Below, piece after piece: positions 56,808 to 64,000 of a stretch of DNA of 64,000 nt. Source of the DNA: Flagellimonas meishanensis (lineage in GTDB: Bacteria; Bacteroidota; Bacteroidia; Flavobacteriales; Flavobacteriaceae); contig NZ_JAINVW010000001.1 of the NCBI RefSeq assembly GCF_019880545.1, positions 186,001 to 250,000 of the forward strand, in the 5' to 3' direction. The position numbers and the translations under genes were made by a program. The stretch's first letter is position 1; each line of letters begins with the position of its first letter. Below the pieces are notes generated by a model that had not been told where the DNA came from, did no database searches, and worked only from the letters and a program-made list of their open reading frames with translations.

Positions 56808-57857
56808 TTACCAACTTCCGCTGGCCCCGCCACCGCCAGAACTGCCCCCACCCCCTGAAAAACTGCTCGAGCTACTGGAACCCCCACTGGAGCTTGATCC
56901 AAAAGAGTGGCTTCCCGAGGAGGAAAAAGTCTTGCCCATATAGGTGCTATCCGACTTTACCCAAGATAGTTTGAATCCTTCATTCCCCTTTATGATGATT
57001 TTTAAAATGGCCAATAGTATTGCAACGCCAAGGAAACCAAAAAGCACATAGTAGGCCCAAGATACATCATCAACAAGACTGTCAAAATCAATATTGACGT
57101 TAAAAACCATGGAAAGAAAGAACAGGGGCATAAGCATAAAAACCAAGCCGAATCCCGTCGGAAAAAGCGATGTAAATGCCATGAACATACCAGGTATAAT
57201 TCCCAACTTGCCAACGAACATCCCCCTGAAAACTTCAATCAAAGACCTATAGCTTTTATAGAAAACAAACCCTCCGGCAAAAATGAAAACAGAAAGGAAA
57301 AGGGTCATTATCAAGAGTGCCCACCATGGCCAATCTTCCTGATTTTCCATTTCTATTTCCCTCTTGAATTCCTCAAGGGTCTCCGGATATTCCAAAAACC
57401 CAATGATCTGATCGGTGGCAATGTCGATTCCCTCAAAATATTGCCCTTCCTTGAATTGGGGGACCATCGTGTTTCTAATTATTCGGGATGCCACGGCATC
57501 GGTAATGTACGGTTCCAGTCCATAGCCTACTTCAATACGGACCTCTCTATCCATCTTGGCAAAAAGGATCAATATGCCATTATCCGTCCCCTTCTGTCCC
57601 AATCTATTTTTATTGAAGGTGCCATTGGCATATTCCTCTATGGTCTCCGCACCCAACCCATCAATGGTAAGCACCACCAATTGATTGGTAGTCTCGGTCT
57701 CGAATTGTGTGAGCTTTGTCCTTAACCCATCCAGCTGCGTCGCAGTAAAAATTTGGGCTTCGTCTGTTACAATCTGGGTCAACTGTGGATAGTGTTCTTG
57801 ACCGAAACCTCCCGAATGAAAAACGAAAAAGAATATGAAAAGAAAAGTCTTCCTCAT
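56808..57857 (-). CDS. TPM-domain (YgcG-like) membrane protein
   Basis: 349 residues from ATG 57857. Signal peptide, then a TPM domain (about 25-155: VTDEAQIFTATQLDGLRTKL, then GTDNGILILFAKMDREVRIE). About three or four membrane helices follow. The C-terminus is an extreme Ser/Gly tail (from about residue 310). TPM proteins include photosystem-repair phosphatase-like and YgcG proteins of uncertain role. The gene is 51 bp upstream of the acylase and likely co-transcribed. Confidence 0.88.
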   Translation of the reverse strand: MRKTFLFIFFFVFHSGGFGQEHYPQLTQIVTDEAQIFTATQLDGLRTKLTQFETETTNQLVVLTIDGLGAETIEEYANGTFNKNRLGQKGTDNGILILFAKMDREVRIEVGYGLEPYITDAVASRIIRNTMVPQFKEGQYFEGIDIATDQIIGFLEYPETLEEFKREIEMENQEDWPWWALLIMTLFLSVFIFAGGFVFYKSYRSLIEVFRGMFVGKLGIIPGMFMAFTSLFPTGFGLVFMLMPLFFLSMVFNVNIDFDSLVDDVSWAYYVLFGFLGVAILLAILKIIIKGNEGFKLSWVKSDSTYMGKTFSSSGSHSFGSSSSGGSSSSSSFSGGGGSSGGGGASGSW

Positions 57858-57876
57858 AACTTGACACAAGAAAGAC

Positions 57877-57904
57877 TAAATATAGTGTTTTGTTCAGCTA
57901 TCAA
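57877..57904 (-). promoter_or_regulatory. Candidate promoter for the TPM gene
   Basis: Minus strand reads TTG, a 17-bp spacer, then TATATTTA, close to the Bacteroidota TTTG/TAnnTTTG pattern, 20 bp before the ATG. Confidence 0.4.
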
Positions 57905-57935
57905 TCATCATGATTTGATAGATAAGGGATTTGGA

Positions 57936-58268
57936 TCAACCTTCTTCTGGGGCCAATTCAACTTCCAGCCCATCCAAGTCATCCGTAATATGGATTTGAC
58001 ACCCTAGGCGACTGTTCTCCTCAACAAAAAAAGCCTCTGCCAACATAGCCTCTTCGTCATCCGATTTTTCTGGTAGTTCGTGATTGGATTTTATGTAGCA
58101 TTGACAGGAGGCACACATGGCCATACCACCACAGATACCAATGGTGCCCTCGGGTGCTAGTTCGTACGAGCGCACCACTTCCATCAAGTTCATGTTCATA
58201 TCTGTGGGCGCATCCACTTCGTGAAGTACACCTTCCCTATCGGTAATCTTTATTTTGATGTCACTCAT
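57936..58268 (-). CDS. 2Fe-2S ferredoxin, adrenodoxin type
   Basis: 110 residues from ATG 58268. The Cys pattern C46-x5-C52-x2-C55 plus C90 is that of adrenodoxin/ISC-type ferredoxins, with an extra C57 in CASCQCY. It carries electrons at low potential. It lies 51 bp after the ferredoxin reductase gene, so the reductase is its likely partner. The nearby nifU-like and mrp genes suggest a link to Fe-S cluster assembly. Confidence 0.9.
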   Translation of the reverse strand: MSDIKIKITDREGVLHEVDAPTDMNMNLMEVVRSYELAPEGTIGICGGMAMCASCQCYIKSNHELPEKSDDEEAMLAEAFFVEENSRLGCQIHITDDLDGLEVELAPEEG

Positions 58269-58319
58269 AATCAATCAGGGAAACAACTCCCAATGCCCTA
58301 CAAAAGGGGATTAAAATCC

Positions 58320-59378
58320 TTAATTAATTGCCTTGACCACTGCCTTTGGCGCTTCTTTTTTACTTCCGTCAAAACCAATGACGCCACCAACCGTGGTATA
58401 TTTCATCACATATTTTTTGTTGGGGTATATTCGTTGATAGGCGCTTTGGCACATCAATGTTGCCTCGTGGAAACCACAAAGTATAAGCTTTAGCTTGCCA
58501 GGATAGGTGTTGACATCCCCAATGGCATATATTCCTGGAATGTTGGTCTGATAGTCCAAGGAATTGTCCACTTTTATGGCATTTTTTTCAATTTCAAGGC
58601 CCCAATCGGCAATGGGACCCAGCTTGGGAGACAGTCCGAACAGTGGGATAAAATTGTCTACTTCAACTTCCAGTTCCTCTTCAGTATCCGTCCGCTGCAC
58701 CGTAACCTTTTCCAATTTGCCTGCACCATGAAGTGCCACAACCTCCGCTGGGGTGATCAAATTTATTTTGCCCTTATTTTTAAGCTCCTGCACCTTCTCC
58801 ACCGAATCCAAAGCCCCCCTAAATTCGTTGCGGCGGTGCACCAAGGTGACCTCCTCGGCCACATCGGCCAAAAAAATGGACCAGTCCAAAGCGGAATCCC
58901 CTCCCCCGGCTATCAAAACTTTCTTATTACGATAAATTTCGGGCTCTTTGATCATATAGGCCACGCCCTTATCCTCATATCGGGATAAGTTCCCCAACAA
59001 GGGCTTTCTAGGCTCAAAGCTTCCCAGACCACCTGCTATCGCTACTACGGGCGCATTGTGTTTTGTTCCCTTGTTGGTTGTCACCACAAAGGACCCATCT
59101 TCCAGCTTTTCAATGGTCTCTGCACGCTCCCCTAGGGTAAAACCAGGTTGAAATGGTTTGATCTGTTCCATAAGATTGTCCACTAGTTCCCCAGCCAATA
59201 TCTCGGGAAATCCTGGAATGTCATAAATGGGCTTTTTGGGATAAATTTCGGCACATTGGCCGCCCGGTTGGGGGAGGGCATCGATCAAATGGCATCTAAG
59301 TTGTAAAAGTCCCGCTTCAAAAACGGCAAAAAGACCCGTGGGTCCGGCCCCAATGATCAATATATCGGTTTTAATCAT
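58320..59378 (-). CDS. Ferredoxin-NADP+ reductase, thioredoxin-reductase-like type
   Basis: 352 residues. FAD motif IIGAGPTGLFAVFEAG, DALPQPGGQCAEIYPKKPIY (flavin contact), NADP motif VLIAGGGDSALDWSI, and C-terminal GIYAIGDVNTYPGK. It lacks the CxxC of thioredoxin reductase, which is the mark of this FNR class. It would pass electrons between NADPH and the downstream ferredoxin. Confidence 0.92.
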   Translation of the reverse strand: MIKTDILIIGAGPTGLFAVFEAGLLQLRCHLIDALPQPGGQCAEIYPKKPIYDIPGFPEILAGELVDNLMEQIKPFQPGFTLGERAETIEKLEDGSFVVTTNKGTKHNAPVVAIAGGLGSFEPRKPLLGNLSRYEDKGVAYMIKEPEIYRNKKVLIAGGGDSALDWSIFLADVAEEVTLVHRRNEFRGALDSVEKVQELKNKGKINLITPAEVVALHGAGKLEKVTVQRTDTEEELEVEVDNFIPLFGLSPKLGPIADWGLEIEKNAIKVDNSLDYQTNIPGIYAIGDVNTYPGKLKLILCGFHEATLMCQSAYQRIYPNKKYVMKYTTVGGVIGFDGSKKEAPKAVVKAIN

Positions 59379-59442
59379 TTATACTTGTTTTTGGGAGCGC
59401 AACATATTATTTGCGGCGGAAAGAGACCATGATTTTTGTCAT

Positions 59443-59688
59443 TTAACTCAGGTTGATGACTTCCTCAATTTGGGGTGCATATTTTTTGATGGTCATCTCC
59501 ACCCCACTTTTTAAAGTCATTTGATTGACACTGCAACCGATGCAATTGCCTTCCAACCTCACTTTTACTGAAGTATCGTTATCTATGGAAACCAATGTTA
59601 TATCTCCCCCGTCACTCTGCAAAAAGGGCCTTATCTCCTCCAGGGCTTTTTCAACGTTGTTCTTGATTTCTTCGGATGTCATGCTCAT
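59443..59688 (-). CDS. NifU-like C-terminal domain protein (Fe-S scaffold)
   Basis: 81 residues (the second Met is an alternative start). The NifU motif GNCIGCSVNQMTLKSG gives C49 and C52, the cluster-binding pair. It probably carries or delivers 4Fe-4S clusters. It overlaps the mrp stop by 4 bp, a gene pairing that supports co-function. Confidence 0.92.
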   Translation of the reverse strand: MSMTSEEIKNNVEKALEEIRPFLQSDGGDITLVSIDNDTSVKVRLEGNCIGCSVNQMTLKSGVEMTIKKYAPQIEEVINLS

Positions 59689-60827
59689 TTCTTTTTAACG
59701 GCGGCACAACCGGCCATCGTTGTTATTTTGATTGCCTCCGTAGGAGGCAGATCTTCATTTCTTCTTACCAATTCGCGGACCACATTTTTAGTCAGTTCCT
59801 CGAAGGCTTCCTCCAATGGGGTAGCCGTTTGCAAGGCGGCAGGTCTTCCCACATCTCCTGCTTCACGAATGCTCTGTACCAAGGGAACTTCGCCCAAAAA
59901 CGGCACTTCTAAATCCTCCGCCAGATTTTTTGCCCCATTTTGTCCAAAGATATGGTATTTGTTGTTAGGCAACTCTTCCGGTGTGAAATAGGCCATATTC
60001 TCGACAATCCCCAAAACAGGGACACTAATGGCCTCTTGTTGAAACATAGCGACTCCCTTTCTGGCATCTGCCAGGGCAATTTCCTGGGGTGTGCTTACCA
60101 CCACGGCTCCTGTAACGGGCAGTGCCTGCATTATGCTCAAATGTATGTCGCCTGTACCGGGTGGAAGATCTAGCAATAAAAAGTCCAACTCGCCCCAATG
60201 GGCATCAAAAATCATCTGGTTCAATGCCTTTGAGGCCATGGGACCCCTCCAGATGACTGCTTGGTTGGGCTGGGTAAAAAACCCTATGGAAAGTAACTTC
60301 ACCCCATAGTTTTCAACCGGCTTCATCTTCGTCTTTCCATCTACGTTCACAGACAGTGGTTTTTCCAGAGCAACATCAAACATAATGGGCATGGACGGTC
60401 CATAGATGTCCGTATCCAACAACCCCACCTTAAACCCCATTTTGGCCAAAGTAACTGCCAAGTTGGCCGTTATTGTTGATTTTCCAACGCCTCCTTTTCC
60501 CGAGGCCACGGCAATGATGTTCTGGATTCCTGGGATGGGTTTCCCTTTGATTTGATTCACCTTGGGCTTTTGGGGCGCATCAACCTTTAGGTTGATTTTT
60601 ATTTTTGCCTTTTGATATACTTCGGTGTGAATGATCTTCAAAATCTCCACTTCGGTCTTCTTCTTGGCCTGAAGGCTTGGATTCTTGATGGTTACGTCCA
60701 CCTCAACCTCATCGCCGAATACCTGCACATTGGTCACAGCCCCGCTTTCGACCAAATTCTGGCCTTCTCCCGGTGCGGAAATTTTTTCCAGTGCCTTTAG
60801 AATATCTGTTTTTTTCAACGTCATCAA
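59685..60827 (-). CDS. mrp: Mrp/NBP35-family P-loop ATPase (ApbC-like)
   Basis: 380 residues. An N-terminal MIP18/DUF59 domain (1-90) is followed by a deviant Walker A GKGGVGKST (110-118) and LLDLPPGTGD. Family members carry and transfer 4Fe-4S clusters using a C-terminal CxxC. Here the corresponding stretch reads MAYFTPEELPNNKYHIFG and has no CxxC; the only late Cys is near the end (AGCAAVKKK). This divergence is worth noting. Start M1 or M2. Confidence 0.9.
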   Translation of the reverse strand: MMTLKKTDILKALEKISAPGEGQNLVESGAVTNVQVFGDEVEVDVTIKNPSLQAKKKTEVEILKIIHTEVYQKAKIKINLKVDAPQKPKVNQIKGKPIPGIQNIIAVASGKGGVGKSTITANLAVTLAKMGFKVGLLDTDIYGPSMPIMFDVALEKPLSVNVDGKTKMKPVENYGVKLLSIGFFTQPNQAVIWRGPMASKALNQMIFDAHWGELDFLLLDLPPGTGDIHLSIMQALPVTGAVVVSTPQEIALADARKGVAMFQQEAISVPVLGIVENMAYFTPEELPNNKYHIFGQNGAKNLAEDLEVPFLGEVPLVQSIREAGDVGRPAALQTATPLEEAFEELTKNVVRELVRRNEDLPPTEAIKITTMAGCAAVKKK

Positions 60828-60868
60828 TCCTGTTTTTTCCTGCAGTCGTTCGCATTTATGCTGCCTTA

Positions 60869-60876
60869 CAAAGATA
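60869..60876 (-). promoter_or_regulatory. Candidate -7 element for the mrp-nifU operon
   Basis: Minus strand reads TATCTTTG, an exact TAnnTTTG match, 42 bp before the mrp ATG. No clear -33 box. Confidence 0.5.
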
Positions 60877-60944
60877 CGCCATAAGGTGGATATGTAGAAG
60901 TTCGTTCATTGAAAATGAAGATGGTGGGATTGCGATGAATTATA

Positions 60945-61271
60945 CTAACCCAATTCCTTGGCCGGGTCCCAAAAATGTTTCTGAAAATCCACAATTTGAT
61001 TGTCGACCACCTTAATGCCCTCATTTTCCAAAAGTTGTTGCATCAGGTTGGTCCCATCGAAGTGATGCTTCCCGGTCAATATCCCAACCCGGTTCACCAC
61101 CCTATGGGCCGGGACATCTTTGGAACCAGAATTGTTCATGGCCCAACCCACCATGCGGGCACTACGTGTCGCTCCAAGATACTTTGCAATAGCACCATAA
61201 GAGGTCACTTTCCCGTAGGGAATTTGCCTTGCGACCTCATAGACTTTGTCAAAAAAATTTTGCTCTTCCAT
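60945..61271 (-). CDS. Alkyltransferase-like (ATL) DNA-binding protein
   Basis: 108 residues. It has the MGMT DNA-binding fold (IPYGKVTSYGAIAKYLG, RMVGWAMNNSG), but the catalytic PCHR motif reads PAHR, with Ala55 in place of Cys. It therefore cannot dealkylate and matches the ATL class, which binds O6-alkylguanine and recruits nucleotide excision repair. Known ATLs often have Trp here. It is adjacent to a LysE-type gene. Confidence 0.88.
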   Translation of the reverse strand: MEEQNFFDKVYEVARQIPYGKVTSYGAIAKYLGATRSARMVGWAMNNSGSKDVPAHRVVNRVGILTGKHHFDGTNLMQQLLENEGIKVVDNQIVDFQKHFWDPAKELG

Positions 61272-61272
61272 T

Positions 61273-61902
61273 TTAGCGATAAAAAATCCGGATTACAGTA
61301 ATGACCAAAAGTACAAGCATTAAAGCACTAAGGATGTAATTGGAATTCTTTGAAAACCTATTGGTCCTGGTTTCCAACTTGTTGAAATAAAAAGTATATA
61401 GATATAATACTGAAAATGTCCCCATTCCGGCGGCAAGTACAAAGGTGATGATGTCCTGGGCCTTAAACTGGATCCATCCGGCCTCGTTCCACATGGCATT
61501 GAGCCCGCTGTAGTAGGGAATGGTCAATAAATTCAACGCGGCCAGAAGCATTCCTTTGTAAAAACTGTTCTTCTTGCTGACCTTGACCTCCTTTGGTCTT
61601 TGATCTTTGTTCCGCTTTGCGGTAATAAAGAAATAGATGGCGAAAAATGCAAAAACCGCTATGGCAATCTTCAACAAAAGATCAATGACTTCCGGGTTAC
61701 GATACAAAAATTTGGAGATTAGCACCGCAATATAGGCCTGAAGCATGATCATGGAAGACACTCCCATACTGAAGATAACTCCATTTTTCTTGCCTTTTTC
61801 CACACTGGTCTTGGCCGCGTTCATGTTGAGCAGCCCAGGGGGCACTGTGGCCATAAAAGCAGCCGAAAATGTGGCAAAGAATAGAATGAGTATATGGGTC
61901 AT
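61273..61902 (-). CDS. LysE-family exporter
   Basis: 209 residues with about six membrane helices. The N-terminus (SAAFMATVPPGLLNMNAAKTS) has the PPG-motif of LysE/RhtB exporters. Substrate unknown; amino acids are usual. It abuts the ATL gene by 1 bp and trmB by 3 bp, consistent with an operon. Confidence 0.85.
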   Translation of the reverse strand: MTHILILFFATFSAAFMATVPPGLLNMNAAKTSVEKGKKNGVIFSMGVSSMIMLQAYIAVLISKFLYRNPEVIDLLLKIAIAVFAFFAIYFFITAKRNKDQRPKEVKVSKKNSFYKGMLLAALNLLTIPYYSGLNAMWNEAGWIQFKAQDIITFVLAAGMGTFSVLYLYTFYFNKLETRTNRFSKNSNYILSALMLVLLVITVIRIFYR

Positions 61903-61905
61903 TGG

Positions 61906-62574
61906 TCAGTTGATCCTAAATTGGATATAGGTTATCGGTTTTCCTTTTTCAAGATACTGTTTTTCATAAAAGGTCTGTATTTCCAGAACTTCTGCTGGGC
62001 TACCCTCGTTTCGGTACACATTATGGTTCGCATAGCAGATTTCGTGTCCAAGGCCCTGGAGCAGTCCTAAGGTGTAACCGTGCATGAACTCGCTGTCGGT
62101 TTTCAGGTGTACAGTTCCTTCCTTCTTCAGAATGCGTTGATACCTCTCCAAAAACTGGGGATTGGTAAGCCGATGTTTGGTACGTTTGTACTTGATCTGC
62201 GGATCGGGAAAAGTAATCCAGATCTCATCCACTTCGTCTTCGCCAAAAAAACAGTCGATCAGTTCAATCTGTGTTCTAAGGAATGCCACATTCTCCAGGC
62301 CTTGTGCCAGGGCCGACTTGGCCCCACGCCAAAAACGGGCTCCTTTAATATCAACCCCAATATAGTTTTTGTCAGGATTTCTTTTGGCAAGCTCTACGGT
62401 ATATTCCCCTTTTCCACAGCCCAATTCCAGAATAATTGGGTAATCGTTCTTAAAGAAAGAGGCCCAATTGCCCTTCAGCGAAAATCCTTGAAGGGCTTCA
62501 TCCCTTGTGGGCTGGACCACATTTGGGAACGTTTCGTTCTCCTTGAATCGTTTTAGTTTGTTTTTGCTCCCCAT
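61906..62574 (-). CDS. trmB: tRNA (guanine-N7-)-methyltransferase
   Basis: 222 residues from ATG 62574 (the open frame extends eight codons up). TrmB features: ELGCGKGEYTVELAKRNPDK (SAM site), YIGVDIKGARFWRGA, and ITFPDPQIKYKRTKHRLT. It forms m7G46 in tRNA with SAM. Length and motifs are standard. Confidence 0.95.
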   Translation of the reverse strand: MGSKNKLKRFKENETFPNVVQPTRDEALQGFSLKGNWASFFKNDYPIILELGCGKGEYTVELAKRNPDKNYIGVDIKGARFWRGAKSALAQGLENVAFLRTQIELIDCFFGEDEVDEIWITFPDPQIKYKRTKHRLTNPQFLERYQRILKKEGTVHLKTDSEFMHGYTLGLLQGLGHEICYANHNVYRNEGSPAEVLEIQTFYEKQYLEKGKPITYIQFRIN

Positions 62575-62718
62575 GGAAAAGGATTGTGAAAAAATCAATT
62601 TTTGTCAAAGCTAAGGAAACTAAAGGCAACCTTGATGCTGATTTTCATCCCAGTAAATGATAAAAGCAAAATCCTGAATCCGAAACATAATAGGTTAATC
62701 AGACTGCGGAGCACCCCC

Positions 62719-63780
62719 TTACTTTTTAAGGCCAGTATTTGCTGTTTTTTCCAAAGTGAATGAAAATTCGGAACCTACCCCTTCCTCACTTTCCACGTAG
62801 ATCTTTTCGCCATGGGCCTCAATAATGTGCTTTACAATTGCCAGCCCAAGCCCTGAACCTCCCTCGCTGCGGCTACCGCTTTGGTCTACCCGGTAAAAGC
62901 GTTCAAAAAGTCGGGGGATATGTTGCCTTGGAATGCCCTCGCCATTATCCGTGACCCGGACTATCACCCTATTCTTTATCAGGTTTTCCACGCTGACTTC
63001 CGTGGTTCCGTTTGGTGAGCCATATTTGATGGAATTCACGAGCAGGTTGCTGATCACCTGTTGGATTTTTTCCCTGTCGGCATTCACATAGATTGGGTTT
63101 TTGTATTCCATATCAAAGGTTAGGGAAATCTCTTTCTGGGCCGCTTTCATCTCCAACAAATCGAACACATTTTTGATCAGCTCGATTATGTCAAAATCCT
63201 TGCGTTCCAATTTAAGCCCGCCAACTTCAAGTTTTGTGATAAGGTCAAGATCTTTTACGATATAGATAAGGCGTTCCACGCCCTTGGCGGCCCTTTGCAG
63301 ATATTTTTCCCTGAGTTTCCTGTCCTTCATGGCTCCATCCAGCAAGGTCAAAATGTAGCCCTGTACCGTAAATAGTGGGGTTTTTAACTCATGGGAAACA
63401 TTACCAAGAAAGTCTTTTCTGTATTCTTCGCGAATCTTGAGTGTATCTATCTCTATTTTCTTGCCTTCGGCAAATTTTTCAATTTCCTCGGTAAGTGTTT
63501 TCATGTCAGTGGTCACAGGTCTGGATGAAAACGTGGAAGATTCAAGGAGTGACACGTCATCATATATTTTCTTTATCCTTCTGTAGATGAACCGCTCTAC
63601 CCGAATTTGGAGCACCGTAAAGCAAACTATGAAACAAATGATCGCAAAGGGAAAGGCGTGCAGCCAATCAAGGCTTTCATTGGCCAAAAGAAAAACCAGA
63701 AATAAAGCAGTGATAATGGCAGTGATGAAAAGGGAGGACCTAAAGGCAAATTTATAGGATTTCCTAAGCTTTATGGCCAT
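62719..63780 (-). CDS. Sensor histidine kinase, PhoR-like
   Basis: 353 residues. Two membrane helices (about 13-33, 40-58) with little periplasmic loop, then the dimerisation domain with phospho-His130 in GNVSHELKTPLF, and the ATPase domain (N-box SNLLVNSIKYG, DNGEGIP, GSGLGLAIVKHI). It is translationally coupled to the response regulator (TAATG). It may sense phosphate as PhoR, but it lacks an evident PAS domain. Confidence 0.93.
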   Translation of the reverse strand: MAIKLRKSYKFAFRSSLFITAIITALFLVFLLANESLDWLHAFPFAIICFIVCFTVLQIRVERFIYRRIKKIYDDVSLLESSTFSSRPVTTDMKTLTEEIEKFAEGKKIEIDTLKIREEYRKDFLGNVSHELKTPLFTVQGYILTLLDGAMKDRKLREKYLQRAAKGVERLIYIVKDLDLITKLEVGGLKLERKDFDIIELIKNVFDLLEMKAAQKEISLTFDMEYKNPIYVNADREKIQQVISNLLVNSIKYGSPNGTTEVSVENLIKNRVIVRVTDNGEGIPRQHIPRLFERFYRVDQSGSRSEGGSGLGLAIVKHIIEAHGEKIYVESEEGVGSEFSFTLEKTANTGLKK

Positions 63781-64000
63781 TACAGAACAAACTTATACCC
63801 CACTCCCTTGACGGTCTTAAAGTGATGGTCCCCAATTTTTTCACGAAGTTTTCTAATGTGTACGTCTATGGTCCGGCCCCCGACAACCACTTCATTGCCC
63901 CAAACCTTGTCCAGGATCACTTCACGTTTGAACACTTTGCTCGGTTTTGAGGTGAGCAGGGATAAAAGTTCAAATTCCTTTCTTGGCAGGATGATTTCCT
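63780..64000 (-). CDS. OmpR/PhoB-type response regulator, C-terminal part (partial)
   Basis: Read on the minus strand, the last 72 codons give the winged-helix effector domain: LPRKEFELLSLLTSKPSKVF, then GGRTIDVHIRKLREKIG and KGVGYKFVL to the stop. The N-terminal receiver lies beyond the window. It is the partner of the histidine kinase downstream. Confidence 0.93.
   Translation of the reverse strand, partial: EIILPRKEFELLSLLTSKPSKVFKREVILDKVWGNEVVVGGRTIDVHIRKLREKIGDHHFKTVKGVGYKFVL

Overview
The window is about 64 kb of chromosome from a member of the Bacteroidota, most likely a marine Flavobacteriaceae. The evidence is a SusC/SusD pair, an ArgF' (acyl-ornithine carbamoyltransferase) arginine cluster, mevalonate-pathway genes, many lipoproteins, a near absence of Shine-Dalgarno sequences, and several TAnnTTTG-type -7 promoter elements. 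I place it by family only; the genus is not certain. No rRNA, tRNA, CRISPR array, transposase or integrase gene was seen.

Layout. (1) 1-6966: arginine/proline operon, argC(partial)-VOC-proC-argD-argF'-argB-argE-argH, with several ATGA overlaps. (2) 6967-10751: an accessory patch. It holds an unknown protein, a relic of a second argH 3' end, a SUKH-TPR protein, a decayed ORF and an unknown exported protein. (3) 10766-15835: rluB, nitrilase, UbiA-type prenyltransferase, mevalonate-kinase-like GHMP kinase and diphosphomevalonate decarboxylase on the minus strand. (4) 15929-21910: tspO, a DUF1697 protein, glycerol genes (glpK, glpF), an HI0933-type flavoprotein, a glycerophosphodiesterase and a small membrane protein. 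(5) 21962-32323: an alpha-glucoside utilization locus with GH13, GH65 phosphorylase and a LacI regulator on minus, and divergent susC/susD on plus with a candidate LacI operator, promoter and terminator. (6) 32486-45463: one tightly packed plus-strand operon of three ~1,100-residue FG-GAP/UnbV lipoproteins in tandem, a vanadium-haloperoxidase-type lipoprotein, a membrane-anchored GyrI-like protein and a propeller-like lipoprotein. (7) 45460-57857: a metallophosphatase / kinase-like / beta-barrel fusion, an HD-PycTM protein, a GAF protein, an LpxH-like phosphoesterase, an exported protein, a penicillin-acylase lipoprotein and a TPM protein. (8) 57936-64000: ferredoxin, FNR, NifU-like and Mrp (Fe-S/redox), an alkyltransferase-like protein, a LysE-type exporter, trmB, and a PhoR/PhoB-type two-component pair cut by the window end.

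How they work together. The arg operon converts acylglutamate to arginine; a serine at position 90 of the carbamoyltransferase suggests the acyl group is succinyl rather than acetyl. The GH13/GH65/SusCD locus would take up and phosphorolyse alpha-glucosides under LacI control. It directly abuts the FG-GAP/UnbV-haloperoxidase operon, the most unusual block in the window and of unknown substrate. The second standout is the 1,238-residue fusion at 45460-49176, whose middle domain carries motifs resembling the Fam20/HipA kinase fold between a phosphatase and an outer-membrane barrel.
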